Positions 9,774-20,221 of a stretch of DNA of 55,421 bases are shown one piece after another. The first letter of the stretch is position 1. Each line of letters starts with the position of its first letter. The stretch covers positions 1 through 55,421 of the forward strand of contig CAUJHK010000076.1 of NCBI GenBank assembly GCA_963204715.1, read 5' to 3'. The DNA comes from Pseudomonadota bacterium (GTDB lineage: Bacteria > Pseudomonadota > Alphaproteobacteria > Micavibrionales > Micavibrionaceae). The notes under the pieces are model-generated. The model had not been told where the DNA came from, ran no database searches, and saw nothing but the letters and a program-made list of their open reading frames with translations. The translations under genes and the position numbers were made by a program.

Positions 9774-10715
9774 ATGTCAAAACCGCTTTCTATTATTTTT
9801 ATGGGGACTCCTGATTTTTCCGTTGGCGCGTTGAACGCGCTGATAGAATCGCAGCACAACGTCATTTGCGTTTACACGCAACCCCCAAGGCCCAAGGGTC
9901 GCGGGCAGCAGGTACAAAAATCCCCCGTCCATCTGGCGGCGGAAAGTGCAGGGATAGAGGTGCGTCATCCGCTGAATTTCAAAAACCCTGATGATGTCGC
10001 GGCCTTTGCTGCCCTGAAGGCTGATGTGGCCGTTGTTGCGGCCTATGGTCTTATTTTGCCAAAACCCATTCTTGAAGCGCCACAGCATGGGTGTATCAAT
10101 ATTCATGCGTCCTTGTTGCCACGCTGGCGCGGCGCAGCCCCCATTCAACGCGCGATTATGGCAGGTGATAAGGCCAGTGGCATTACTATTATGCAGATGG
10201 ATGTCGGGCTTGATACGGGGCCGATGATTGAGATGGAACAAACCCCTATTGAGGATAACACAACCGCAACATCTCTTCATGATGCTTTGTCTTTGCTGGG
10301 CGCAAAGATGATTGTGCCCGTGATGGATGGTTTGGCACAAGTGGGCGGCGTTGCCAAAACCCCGCAACCGCAAGAGGGCATCACTTACGCCCATATGCTC
10401 AAAAAAGAAGAGGGGCATATTGACTGGTTACAAGAGGCCAGCGTGATTGACAGACAAATTCGTGCGCTCAACCCGTGGCCATCAACCTACGCTTTCACGG
10501 CCAGACAAACACGCCTTAAAATTATAGCAGGCGTGATGGCAGATGGGGGTTTCAAAGAGGCTGCGGGGACAATTGTCAATGAAGACGGGCTTGTGGCCTG
10601 CGGTGATAGTCGTGCTATAAAGCTTATAACCATACAACCTGAAAGCAAAAAGCCCATGGCGTTTGTCGAGGCATTGCGCGGTGGGTATATTGCGGTTGGT
10701 GAAATTTTAAAATGA
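9774..10715 (+). CDS. fmt: Methionyl-tRNA formyltransferase
   Basis: FMGTPDFSVGAL, NIHASLLPRWRGAAPIQRAI, LDTGPMI. Confidence 0.97.
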   Translation: MSKPLSIIFMGTPDFSVGALNALIESQHNVICVYTQPPRPKGRGQQVQKSPVHLAAESAGIEVRHPLNFKNPDDVAAFAALKADVAVVAAYGLILPKPILEAPQHGCINIHASLLPRWRGAAPIQRAIMAGDKASGITIMQMDVGLDTGPMIEMEQTPIEDNTTATSLHDALSLLGAKMIVPVMDGLAQVGGVAKTPQPQEGITYAHMLKKEEGHIDWLQEASVIDRQIRALNPWPSTYAFTARQTRLKIIAGVMADGGFKEAAGTIVNEDGLVACGDSRAIKLITIQPESKKPMAFVEALRGGYIAVGEILK

Positions 10716-11458
10716 CGCGCTGGAAACTGACGATAGAATATCACGGCGCGCCTTATTGCGGGTGGCAAATGCAAAATGGCCAGCCCACTGTGCAAGAAGA
10801 AATAGAAAAGGCCATTACCAAGTTTTGCCAAAAAGAAATTCGCATTCATGCAGCAGGACGTACTGACACAGGCGTTCACGCGGCGGGGCAGGTCGCGCAC
10901 TTTGATTTAGATTATGGCACCCGCACCCTGACTGGGTTTGATTTAGCCAAGGCTCTCAACGCCTATCTTCGTCCCCAACCGATTGCTATTTTAAAGGCGG
11001 AAATTGCGGCGGATGATTTTCATGCACGTTTTAACGCCACCAATAAATTATACCGTTACCGCATTCTAAACCGCGTTGCGCCCATTGCCATAGACCAGGG
11101 TTTTGCATGGCATGTGTGGAAACCGCTGGATGTTTCTTTGATGAACAAGGTTGCGCAAAATTTACTGGGCACACATGACTACACCACCTTTCGGGATTCT
11201 GAATGTCAGGCAAAATCCCCCGTTCGTTCCATCAGCCGCATAGAGCTTGTCCGCAGAAACGATGAGGTTTTTATGGAAGTTGAAGGACGGTCGTTCTTGC
11301 ATCATCAGGTGCGTAATATGATAGGCACATTGTCTTTGGTGGGGGAAGGGAAGTGGGACGAGGATGATTTTATAAAAGCCTTTCACGCCCGTGATAGGAC
11401 CAAGGGCGGGAAAACAGCACCAGCGGATGGCCTTACGCTGGTGCGCATTGATTATTAG
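10712..11458 (+). CDS. truA: tRNA pseudouridine synthase A
   Basis: AAGRTDTGVHAAGQVAHFD, SFLHHQVRNMIGTL; ATGA overlap with fmt. Confidence 0.96.
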   Translation: MTRWKLTIEYHGAPYCGWQMQNGQPTVQEEIEKAITKFCQKEIRIHAAGRTDTGVHAAGQVAHFDLDYGTRTLTGFDLAKALNAYLRPQPIAILKAEIAADDFHARFNATNKLYRYRILNRVAPIAIDQGFAWHVWKPLDVSLMNKVAQNLLGTHDYTTFRDSECQAKSPVRSISRIELVRRNDEVFMEVEGRSFLHHQVRNMIGTLSLVGEGKWDEDDFIKAFHARDRTKGGKTAPADGLTLVRIDY

Positions 11459-11462
11459 ATAC

Positions 11463-11508
11463 ATAAAAAAAGCCCCTTGATGGGCTAGGGGAAAGCATAT
11501 CAAGGGGC
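11463..11508 (-). terminator. Terminator downstream of dapE
   Basis: Inverted repeat GCCCCTTGAT…ATCAAGGGGC followed on the minus strand by a T run. Confidence 0.6.
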
Positions 11509-11654
11509 ATAGTCAGGGGTCAGAGAGAGTCATGAGGGACATGAAAATCATGTCGTCGTGACAAGGCTTAATATGGTGCGGGAATGCATCTTGTGTAGGG
11601 CTGAAAAGTGATGATTTCGTGGAAGATTGTGGCGAAATTAGGCCTTAAAGTCTA

Positions 11655-12800
11655 TTATGCGAAATAACGTTTCAATATTTCGTGGTAAATCATCTCGCAT
11701 TTTTCCAAATCGGCAATATCGCAAGATTCGTCTACCTGATGAATGGTTTTATTGATTAAGCCAAATTCTACCACGGGGCAATATTGTGAAACGAATCGCG
11801 CATCCGATGTTCCGCCGCCCGTTCCAAGCACTGGCCTATGGCCTGTAACCTTTTCAATCGCGCCAGATACTATGGCCGTCCATGCACCCGGCTTTGTTAA
11901 AAACGAATGCGCGCCGCGTGTGAATTTTATCTCATAGTCTTTTGTGACGGCGTTCAAGATTTCCCGTACTTTTTCTTCCAAAGACTGGGTTGTCCAAACA
12001 TCGCAAAACCGAATGTTGAAGGTGGCTTTTCCCATGGCCGGGACAACATTGTTGGATGGGTTGCCGACATCAATGGTAGTGATTTGCAAAGAGCTTGCAG
12101 GGAAAAACTCTGACCCCTCATCCAGCTTTGTTGCAACAAGGATGTTCAGCAGTGATACCAGAACTGGAAGCGGGTTTTTAATGCGCTCAGGGTAGGCCAC
12201 ATGGCCTTGTGTGCCGCGCACGGTTAAATATCCTGTCAATGACCCGCGCCTTCCAATGCGCATTTCCTGCCCCATAAATTCGTTGTTTGATGGCTCTCCC
12301 ACCAGACACACATCGGGGATATGGTTGTTGTCTTTCATCCATTCCAGAACGCGGGCGGTGCCGTTGATAGATTCTTTTTCCTCATCGCCCGTAATTAAAA
12401 AACTGATAGAACCATTGAAGTTTTTTTGTGCCTGAATAAAATTTTGCACGGCGGCGGCAAAGGCGGCAATGTTGCCTTTCATATCAGATGCCCCGCGCCC
12501 GATAAGCTTGCCGTCCTTGATAACGCCTTCAAAAGGCGGCACGCTCCACGCGGCCTCGTCGCCTGCGGGTACAACATCGGTATGGCCTGCAAAACAGATA
12601 TGGGGGGAGGCTGTGCCAAGCCGTGCAAAAAAATTGGGTACAGCGTATGTCCCGCCATTTCCTTCAAACGGTAGGTCATAAATGGTAAAACCCAAATCAG
12701 AGAGGAATGATTTTAAATACACCTGCGCGCCCGCATCTTCGGGCGTGATAGAGGGGCATGAAATCAGTTTTTGCGCGATAGTAAGGGATGATTGCATCAT
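11655..12800 (-). CDS. dapE: Succinyl-diaminopimelate desuccinylase
   Basis: CFAGHTDVVPAGD, GRGASDMKG, TGDEE, GTGGGTSDARF motifs. Confidence 0.95.
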   Translation of the reverse strand: MMQSSLTIAQKLISCPSITPEDAGAQVYLKSFLSDLGFTIYDLPFEGNGGTYAVPNFFARLGTASPHICFAGHTDVVPAGDEAAWSVPPFEGVIKDGKLIGRGASDMKGNIAAFAAAVQNFIQAQKNFNGSISFLITGDEEKESINGTARVLEWMKDNNHIPDVCLVGEPSNNEFMGQEMRIGRRGSLTGYLTVRGTQGHVAYPERIKNPLPVLVSLLNILVATKLDEGSEFFPASSLQITTIDVGNPSNNVVPAMGKATFNIRFCDVWTTQSLEEKVREILNAVTKDYEIKFTRGAHSFLTKPGAWTAIVSGAIEKVTGHRPVLGTGGGTSDARFVSQYCPVVEFGLINKTIHQVDESCDIADLEKCEMIYHEILKRYFA

Positions 12801-14065
12801 CTCATATTAGGAGCATACGTGCCGCCGTTTGGCAAGGTGGCAGAACCTTCTTGGCCTCTCAAAATGCTAGAAAAATCGTGATAAATTCTTAAGTTGGGAA
12901 AAGTATCTATCAACGCAGGCAGGAAAGCGCGTTCGATAATATTTGCTACTCTTCCATCATTTTCTCTTTTTGCTTTTGCTAGCATACGCTCCATTTTTAT
13001 GTGGATCGGATGAAACGCTGGCGGCAGGCCTTGGAAACCTTTAGGCGCATGTTCCAAATAACGTCCAATATTTATTTTGCGGGCATTCGATGATTTGTTT
13101 GGCGAATCAGGGGCAAAATCGTTTAGCGTCTCCAGCATAACTAGGCTAATGCCAAGCATGCCATCAGCTGATTGTATAGCTCTTGTGAGAAAAGGGTATG
13201 CAGCAATAGCATCTTCGTCAAAAGCTTGCCGTCCGTATAGCATTCTTCTTTCTTCGGCATATTTTTTGTCGTCTGGAACGGAAAAAGATTCAACGCCAAC
13301 GCGTGTTACCATGCCCTCAATACCATCCAATAATTTTCCAAAAGCTGAAAAAGGATGCCTTAAAACATTGTGATAGTACACAAGAACATCACCATCAAAA
13401 CGGTCTTGTTTCTTTATTTTACCGTTTTCTTTTCTAACAAAGTTTCCGTTTTCATCCAGAGCAGGAATCTTTCTGGTTAAGCAATCAATGGCAATACCAG
13501 ATGAATCTATTTGTGCATCATATTTTTCTATTCTTTTATTTGAATAAGACAATCCTCTAACGTGTTTTTGAAGTTTTTCTACTATGCTTTGCGCAGAGTT
13601 TCCTGTGTCTTCCCAGCTATCATGCCTTAAAAATGTTGTCTCTAACGCTTCTGCGCCGCCGTAAGGATTGATGTCCTTTTCTAAAATTAGTCCACGTCTT
13701 ATAAAATTAAGAGCCCATAAGTCTTCTCTAAACTCATGATACCAGTTTGGTGTTTTTCCATCGGCTCTAAACTCAAACTCGCCAGTCTTTTCCTGCAACA
13801 ATTCTTCAAAAGAAAATGCGGGCATTGGCTGACCCATGTTTTTTAGGAACTTGCGATAGGCCTGCTTTGTTTTTTCAACATTTTCAGGTTTGATGGATTC
13901 TTCTTCAGTGGGAAACCAAATCTCGGACAGCAGTCTATCAAAATGACGAATTAACCTTTTATTGTGTGACGAGCCCGCGGCCGAAGACATAGCATTGTCA
14001 TTGGTCGCAGATACGCTAAATTCAGGATTTAGCTGTGGCACGGGTACTGGGGTGGTTTTGTTCAT
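12797..14065 (-). CDS. Protein with a degenerate RelA/SpoT-type HD-hydrolase-like region
   Basis: 422 aa; FLRHDSWEDTG resembles HDxxEDT, then LLDGIEGMVTR and a SADGMLG segment in RelA/SpoT-HD order; stop overlaps dapE start. Confidence 0.45.
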   Translation of the reverse strand: MNKTTPVPVPQLNPEFSVSATNDNAMSSAAGSSHNKRLIRHFDRLLSEIWFPTEEESIKPENVEKTKQAYRKFLKNMGQPMPAFSFEELLQEKTGEFEFRADGKTPNWYHEFREDLWALNFIRRGLILEKDINPYGGAEALETTFLRHDSWEDTGNSAQSIVEKLQKHVRGLSYSNKRIEKYDAQIDSSGIAIDCLTRKIPALDENGNFVRKENGKIKKQDRFDGDVLVYYHNVLRHPFSAFGKLLDGIEGMVTRVGVESFSVPDDKKYAEERRMLYGRQAFDEDAIAAYPFLTRAIQSADGMLGISLVMLETLNDFAPDSPNKSSNARKINIGRYLEHAPKGFQGLPPAFHPIHIKMERMLAKAKRENDGRVANIIERAFLPALIDTFPNLRIYHDFSSILRGQEGSATLPNGGTYAPNMR

Positions 14066-14180
14066 TTTTTTTGCATCTAATTACAACAATGCTGTGGTTA
14101 TAACGCATTTAGCATAATCATGTCCATAAAAATATGGAAACAAAAAATATCGCAACATATTGATATATATGTATAAAATT

Positions 14181-15041
14181 TTAATCGCGCAATAATTCGT
14201 TGATGCCAGTCTTGCTTCTGGTTCTGGCATCGACCCGTTTTACGATAACGGCACAAGCTAAAGATGGGGCGGGATCGCCGTTTGGCAAGGTTTTGGATGA
14301 TGGTAATGTGCCTGGAATAACGACGGAATAGGCAGGGACGCGGCCCATGAAAATCTCACCCGTCTCACGATCGATGATTTTGGTAGAAGCTCCCAAAAAG
14401 ACTCCCATAGACAAAACGGACCCTTCTTCAACGACAACGCCTTCGGCGACCTCAGATCGCGCACCGACAAACACATTATCTTCAATAATCACAGGGCCCG
14501 CTTGAAGCGGCTCAAGAACACCGCCAATGCCAACACCGCCCGATATATGACAGTTTTTTCCAATTTGCGCGCATGACCCGATGGTTGACCATGTGTCCAC
14601 CATCGTGCCTTCGTCCACATACGCGCCCAGATTTACAAAAGAGGGCATTAAAACAACACCAGCGGCAATAAAGGCTGATTTGCGAACAATGCAATTTGGC
14701 ACGGCGCGAAAACCTGCCTTGCCAAAATCACCCTCGTTCCACCCGTCAAATTTTGAAGGCACTTTATCCCACCATGTAGATCCGCCAGGCCCGTTTGATA
14801 TGGCCGTCATAGGGTTTAAGCGAAAGGATAACAGCACAGCCTTTTTAAGCCACTGGTTGACATGCCATGTGCCATTGGTTTTTTGTGCAATCCGCATCTG
14901 CCCGCTGTCCAGCAGGTTTAAGGCCTCTGCCACCGCCTCGCGCACCTCGCCTTTTGTGGCAATGGATATGGAATCTTTTTTCTCCCATGCCTCTTCAATG
15001 ATGGCGGCCAGGGAAGGAGCGGATGTTTGGGCGGCGTGCAT
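14181..15041 (-). CDS. dapD: 2,3,4,5-tetrahydropyridine-2,6-dicarboxylate N-succinyltransferase
   Basis: Hexapeptide-repeat protein; [39 protein letters not shown]. Confidence 0.96.
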   Translation of the reverse strand: MHAAQTSAPSLAAIIEEAWEKKDSISIATKGEVREAVAEALNLLDSGQMRIAQKTNGTWHVNQWLKKAVLLSFRLNPMTAISNGPGGSTWWDKVPSKFDGWNEGDFGKAGFRAVPNCIVRKSAFIAAGVVLMPSFVNLGAYVDEGTMVDTWSTIGSCAQIGKNCHISGGVGIGGVLEPLQAGPVIIEDNVFVGARSEVAEGVVVEEGSVLSMGVFLGASTKIIDRETGEIFMGRVPAYSVVIPGTLPSSKTLPNGDPAPSLACAVIVKRVDARTRSKTGINELLRD

Positions 15042-15153
15042 AAGAGCAGTTCCTTTTTAATAAGTTTTACAAGGCTTCAATTCACCACAGAAAAGCCACC
15101 AAGACAAGGTTTTTGGGCTTGCGGGGGCATGTAGAATATCGGAGGGTGGGCGT

Positions 15154-16107
15154 ATGGCTACAAGCATCGAGATAAAGTGGAACACGCTGGATATTTCCCA
15201 ATGGGAGGAAAGATTTAACCGCCTTCCATATTCAAACTTTTTACAAAGTTATAGCTATGCTAAGGCGTACTGCCCGCACGCTAGGCAAAAGGCGCGCTGG
15301 GGTCTTGTGATGATTGATGGCCGCGAGGCGGGGCTTTTGCAAATATTTGAAGCCTGTTTGTTTTTTAAGGCCTTTCATGCGGTGATGGTTGATCGCGGGC
15401 CACTGTGGTTTGAAGGGTTTGGAAACGCCATGCATATCAAGCGGGTGTTTGAGGAGCTCAACAGGCAGTTTCCCCCTCGCTTTGGTCGCAAGCGGCGTAT
15501 TCTGCCAGAGGTTGAAGATGGGCAGAGCATCCGTAAAATGCTGGGCCAGCTGGGTCTACAAAGGCTGGAGCGGGAAAGCCACCAGACCATCTGGCTTGAT
15601 TTGCAAAAGAGGGATGAGGACATTGTCGCAGGTATGAACACCCGCTGGCGCAACAATATCCTGCAATCTGAAAAGGCTGATTTGAGCATTGAATGGGATA
15701 TCATGGGTGCGCACGCTCTCTGGGCAACAGGGGTTTATGCGGCAGACAAGGCTTTTTACAAATATGGCGGGCCATCGCCTCAATTTCTTCAAAAATATAT
15801 TCCACACTTGGTGAAAGATGGGAATTATGTGCTGGGGCGCGCTGTGTCAAAGGGTCAGCCAGTGGCCTTTGTTTTGTTTGTAAAACACGGGAGAAGCGCA
15901 ACATATCTGGCAGGCTGGTCTGAAAAGGATGGACAAGTCAGCTTGGCGCATCATTTGCTTTTCTGGCAGGGCATAAAGATGCTAAAAGAACAAGGTATAA
16001 AGGAACTGGATTTAGGAGACGTCAACAATGACAACGCAAAAGGCATTAAAGAGTTTAAAGAAGGTTTGGGCGGGCGTGTTGTACGCCATGTTGGCCATTA
16101 TATCTAG
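15154..16107 (+). CDS. FemAB-like acyltransferase (GNAT fold, peptidoglycan-bridge family)
   Basis: FLQSYSYAKAY; C-terminal DLGDVNNDNAKGIKEFKEGLGGRVV typical of the family. Confidence 0.75.
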   Translation: MATSIEIKWNTLDISQWEERFNRLPYSNFLQSYSYAKAYCPHARQKARWGLVMIDGREAGLLQIFEACLFFKAFHAVMVDRGPLWFEGFGNAMHIKRVFEELNRQFPPRFGRKRRILPEVEDGQSIRKMLGQLGLQRLERESHQTIWLDLQKRDEDIVAGMNTRWRNNILQSEKADLSIEWDIMGAHALWATGVYAADKAFYKYGGPSPQFLQKYIPHLVKDGNYVLGRAVSKGQPVAFVLFVKHGRSATYLAGWSEKDGQVSLAHHLLFWQGIKMLKEQGIKELDLGDVNNDNAKGIKEFKEGLGGRVVRHVGHYI

Positions 16108-16966
16108 CGCCTCTTTTTTATCTGTGGGCGCACAGGCGGCGACCACCGCATCAAAAAAAGAAGTCATTGCCAAAAAAGAGGCTTATGCCCCCGCTCAAAA
16201 ACAGGTGATGGAGTATGATGTCTATGCAGGTGGATTTCATGTTGTGTCGGCGGACCTGACAATTGATGCACATAAAAAGAGCAATTATTTTTTACGTCTT
16301 GCGGCCTATACTCACGGCATTCTAGCCAAGCTTGCGCCATGGCACGGTGTGTTTGAAACAACAGGGCGCTATGATTCTAAAAAAGAGAGTCCGCACCCAG
16401 ACATTCACCTTTCTGATACCACATGGCGTGATGAAACAGAGCGGGTAGAATTTGTGTATAACAAAGACGGCTCTTTTAAAGAGCACCGCATCTTTAATGA
16501 AAAGGAAAAAGGAAAGCAGCCGCCAAAGCCAGAGCTTAGCAAAGGCTCTACAGATGTTTTAACTTCGACATTAAAAATTATGGCCAGCCTTGCCAAAGGC
16601 GGCGCATGTGAGGGCAGCGATAAAATATTTGATGGCGCCCGCAGTTATAACCTTGTGTTTAAACAACAGGCACAAGACGTTTTAAAACCATCAGGGTATA
16701 ATGTTTATGCGGGGCCTGCGGTGCGCTGTACGGTTGAGGTAAAACCCATTGCAGGAAAATGGCATGAAAAACCACGCGGGTGGATGTCTATTCAAGAGCA
16801 GGGTCGTGAACGCGGCACCATGCCCACGGTCTGGTTTGCCAAGATGGCACAAGGAGAGCCTGCGGTTCCTGTCAAAATTCAGGTCAAAACCGAGTATGGG
16901 GCCTTGATGATGCATTTAACCTCCTATAAGGGGGCGGGTAAAGCCATTAAAATCAGCCAGCAGTAA
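16028..16966 (+). CDS. Secreted DUF3108-type protein
   Basis: Signal peptide MTTQKALKSLKKVWAGVLYAMLAIISSASFLSVGAQA; TDVLTSTLKIMASLAKGGACEGSDKIFDGARSYNL; SD AGGAG at 16014-16018. Confidence 0.75.
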   Translation: MTTQKALKSLKKVWAGVLYAMLAIISSASFLSVGAQAATTASKKEVIAKKEAYAPAQKQVMEYDVYAGGFHVVSADLTIDAHKKSNYFLRLAAYTHGILAKLAPWHGVFETTGRYDSKKESPHPDIHLSDTTWRDETERVEFVYNKDGSFKEHRIFNEKEKGKQPPKPELSKGSTDVLTSTLKIMASLAKGGACEGSDKIFDGARSYNLVFKQQAQDVLKPSGYNVYAGPAVRCTVEVKPIAGKWHEKPRGWMSIQEQGRERGTMPTVWFAKMAQGEPAVPVKIQVKTEYGALMMHLTSYKGAGKAIKISQQ

Positions 16967-17045
16967 AAGCTGGCTTTTCATGTGTTACGCACTGAAATAC
17001 CATGTGATTTGAGCTTGTCCGCATCTTCCTAGAAAAATAAGAACT

Positions 17046-18377
17046 ATGAGTCAAAAAGAACCCCTTGCTATTATTATCCTTGCTGCTGGCAAAGGCACGC
17101 GCATGAAGTCTGACAAACCAAAGGTCATGCATGACATAGCGGGCCGCCCCATGATTGGCTGGCTTTTGGAAACAGCGCAAAGTTTAAACCCGCAAAAGAT
17201 TATTGTTGTGACCGCGCCTGGGATGGATGATGTTGCGGCAGCTGTTGCGCCCCACCAGATTGCTATCCAAAAAGAGCAAAAAGGAACGGGTGATGCGGTA
17301 AAGCCCGCGCTCGAATTTTTAAAAGATTTTAACGGCAAGGTTTTGGTTCTTCTGGGGGATGAGCCGTTTTTGGACAAGGCCGTTTTGGAAGAGATGATAG
17401 GCTGGAATGGCCTGTCCGTTATGGCGGTGCGCCCGCTTTCTCCCAAAGGCCTGGGACGTATGATAGCCAATGATGATGGGACGCTGCATTCCATTGTGGA
17501 AGAACGCGATGCCTCAGAAGATCAAAAAAATATCCGCCTTTGCAATGCGGGAAATTTTTGTATCCCCTCATCACATCTTGGAAAATGGCTATCCCAGCTT
17601 CAAACCAACAACACGCAAGGTGAATATTATTTAACCGATATTCCCAAGATTGCCGAAAAAGACGGGTATCTGACCTATGTCGTCGAAACAGATGTGCAAT
17701 GGGTATGGGGCATCAACACGCGTGCCGAATTGTCTGAACATGAACGCATGGCGCAAATGCGCCTTAGAGATCGCGCCATGGCAGGTGGTGCAACACTGAT
17801 AGACCCCAATACCATCTATCTGGCCTTTGATACGGTTCTGGGTAAAGATGTTGTGGTAGAGCCCAATGTGTTTTTCGGGCGCGGCGTGCGGGTGGAAGAT
17901 GGCGTTACCATTCATGCGTTTTCACATCTGCAAGATGTTCTCATTAAAGCTGGTGCCAGCATTGGCCCGTTTGCACGCATACGCGGCGATGCGCTCATAG
18001 GCACAAATGCAAAAATCGGCAATTTTGTTGAAGTGAAGAAATCAACCATCGGGGATGGCGCCAAAGCCAACCATCTGGCCTATATTGGCGATTGCGATGT
18101 CGGGAAAAAATCGAATATCGGGGCAGGGACTATTACATGCAATTACGATGGGTTTGATAAACACAAAACAAAAATTGGCGATGGCGTTTTTGTAGGCTCG
18201 AACTCAACGCTCGTTGCGCCTGTGACATTGGAAGATGGCGTGTTTGTTGGCGCGGGGTCAGTTGTGACACACAATGCACCAAAAGATTCACTCATTGTCG
18301 CTCGCTCCCACCAGCTCATCAAAAAAGGCTGGGCTGCGCTCTATCGTGCCAGAAAATCAAAGAACAAAGGAAGTTAA
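17046..18377 (+). CDS. glmU: Bifunctional UDP-GlcNAc pyrophosphorylase / glucosamine-1-phosphate N-acetyltransferase
   Basis: LAAGKGTRMKSDKPKVMHDIAGRPM; left-handed beta-helix C-terminus with NLAYIGD-type and TITCNYDG motifs. Confidence 0.97.
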   Translation: MSQKEPLAIIILAAGKGTRMKSDKPKVMHDIAGRPMIGWLLETAQSLNPQKIIVVTAPGMDDVAAAVAPHQIAIQKEQKGTGDAVKPALEFLKDFNGKVLVLLGDEPFLDKAVLEEMIGWNGLSVMAVRPLSPKGLGRMIANDDGTLHSIVEERDASEDQKNIRLCNAGNFCIPSSHLGKWLSQLQTNNTQGEYYLTDIPKIAEKDGYLTYVVETDVQWVWGINTRAELSEHERMAQMRLRDRAMAGGATLIDPNTIYLAFDTVLGKDVVVEPNVFFGRGVRVEDGVTIHAFSHLQDVLIKAGASIGPFARIRGDALIGTNAKIGNFVEVKKSTIGDGAKANHLAYIGDCDVGKKSNIGAGTITCNYDGFDKHKTKIGDGVFVGSNSTLVAPVTLEDGVFVGAGSVVTHNAPKDSLIVARSHQLIKKGWAALYRARKSKNKGS

Positions 18378-18379
18378 AC

Positions 18380-20209
18380 ATGTGTGGAATTATCGCGATA
18401 TTGGGAAAAGAAAATGCGGCGCCAAGGCTGGTCGAAGGCCTTCGCAGACTGGAATATAGGGGTTATGATTCTGCTGGCATTGCCTGCCTCGTGGATGGAA
18501 AAATTGAACGCCGCCGCGCCGAAGGCAAGCTTGTCAATCTGGACAACAAGCTAAAAAAAGAACCTCTGGCAGGCAATATAGGCATTGGCCACACACGCTG
18601 GGCTACGCATGGCGGGCCGACTGAAAACAACGCCCACCCGCATGCCACGGACAAGGTTGCGGTTGTGCACAACGGTATCATCGAAAATTATCGCGAACTA
18701 AAAGAGGAGCTGTCGGCTCACCAATGCCGTTTTGTGACAGATACGGATACCGAAGTCATCGCGCATCTGGTTACGCACAATTTAACACAAGGCATGTCCG
18801 CACAAGACGCTGCCGATGCCGCCATCAATAGGCTGGAAGGGGCTTACGCTATCGCTATAATGTTTGCGGGCAATGATGATTTGATTGTCGGCGCGCGTCA
18901 GGGCACACCATTGGCCGTGGGTTATGGGCAGGGGGAGATGTATCTGGGGTCAGACTCATACGCCCTCGCTTCTCTCACGCGCAAAGTAACATTTTTAGAA
19001 GATGGTGACAGGGTGTCTGTTACAAAGAGCGGCGTTCGCATTTACAACAAAGCCAATGATAATGTTGAACGCCCCATCCGCATCACGGCGCAAAGCGGCG
19101 CGACGACGGGCAAAGGCCCATATCCCCATTTTATGCTTAAAGAAATTTATGAACAGCCTGAGGTGATAGGCGATACGCTCAATTCTTTCGTCAATCCCGC
19201 CACGGGGCAGATTATGATGCCGGATGATATGATGGCTGCCCTTATGGCTGCACCACGTATAACGCTTATTGCCTGCGGTACGGCCTCGTATGCATGTTTT
19301 GTTGCCAAATATTGGTTTGAGCAGGTCGCGCGTGTATCATGCGAAGTGGATATAGCCTCCGAGTTCCGTTATCGCGAAGCCCCCATGGTTGATGACGGCG
19401 TAGCGATTTTTGTATCGCAGTCGGGTGAAACGCTCGATACGTTAGAGGCTCTTCGTTACTGCAAACGCCAAAATCAAAAAATACTTTCTATCGTCAATAC
19501 CATCGAAAGCACCATTGAGCGGGAATCAAACTTTGTGCTTCATACGCTGGCGGGGCCAGAAATTGGTGTGGCCTCCACCAAGGCGTTTACAACACAGCTG
19601 ACCACGCTGGCCTGCCTTGCACTAGCGCTGGCCTCACAAAAAGGCGTGATGGACAATGACAAGACGGTTACTTACACCGACGCCTTAAGGTCACTTCCCA
19701 AACAGGCCGCCGCTATTCTAAACCATGATGGTGCAATCAAAGACATCGCCAAAGAGGTTTATCAGGTGCGGGATATGCTCTATCTCGGGCGTGGGTCGCT
19801 CTACCCCATTGCGCTAGAAGGGGCGTTAAAATTAAAAGAGATTTCCTATATCCATGCCGAAGGATACGCGGCGGGGGAGATGAAGCACGGCCCCATCGCG
19901 CTCATTGATGAAAACGTGCCGGTTGTTGTGGTTGCACCAGGCAATGATGTTTTGTATGAAAAGACTGCCAGCAACGTCCAAGAAACTGTGGCGCGCGGGG
20001 GCAAAATTATTTTGTTTTCCGATGCGGCCGGCGTTCAAAAAATGAAGGCACAATCAACATGGTCTGTCACTTTGGGTGAGGTTCATCCTTTTGTTGCGCC
20101 TATTTTATATTCCCTGCCTGTGCAGCTTTTGGCCTATCATATTGCGGTGGCCAAAGGTACGGATGTGGATCAACCAAGAAACCTTGCCAAATCCGTTACG
20201 GTTGAATAA
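18380..20209 (+). CDS. glmS: Glutamine--fructose-6-phosphate aminotransferase (isomerizing)
   Basis: MCGIIAILG N-terminus, GHTRWATHG, SQSGETLDTLEALR, C-terminal KSVTVE. Confidence 0.98.
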   Translation: MCGIIAILGKENAAPRLVEGLRRLEYRGYDSAGIACLVDGKIERRRAEGKLVNLDNKLKKEPLAGNIGIGHTRWATHGGPTENNAHPHATDKVAVVHNGIIENYRELKEELSAHQCRFVTDTDTEVIAHLVTHNLTQGMSAQDAADAAINRLEGAYAIAIMFAGNDDLIVGARQGTPLAVGYGQGEMYLGSDSYALASLTRKVTFLEDGDRVSVTKSGVRIYNKANDNVERPIRITAQSGATTGKGPYPHFMLKEIYEQPEVIGDTLNSFVNPATGQIMMPDDMMAALMAAPRITLIACGTASYACFVAKYWFEQVARVSCEVDIASEFRYREAPMVDDGVAIFVSQSGETLDTLEALRYCKRQNQKILSIVNTIESTIERESNFVLHTLAGPEIGVASTKAFTTQLTTLACLALALASQKGVMDNDKTVTYTDALRSLPKQAAAILNHDGAIKDIAKEVYQVRDMLYLGRGSLYPIALEGALKLKEISYIHAEGYAAGEMKHGPIALIDENVPVVVVAPGNDVLYEKTASNVQETVARGGKIILFSDAAGVQKMKAQSTWSVTLGEVHPFVAPILYSLPVQLLAYHIAVAKGTDVDQPRNLAKSVTVE

Positions 20210-20221
20210 AATACTTATCCT

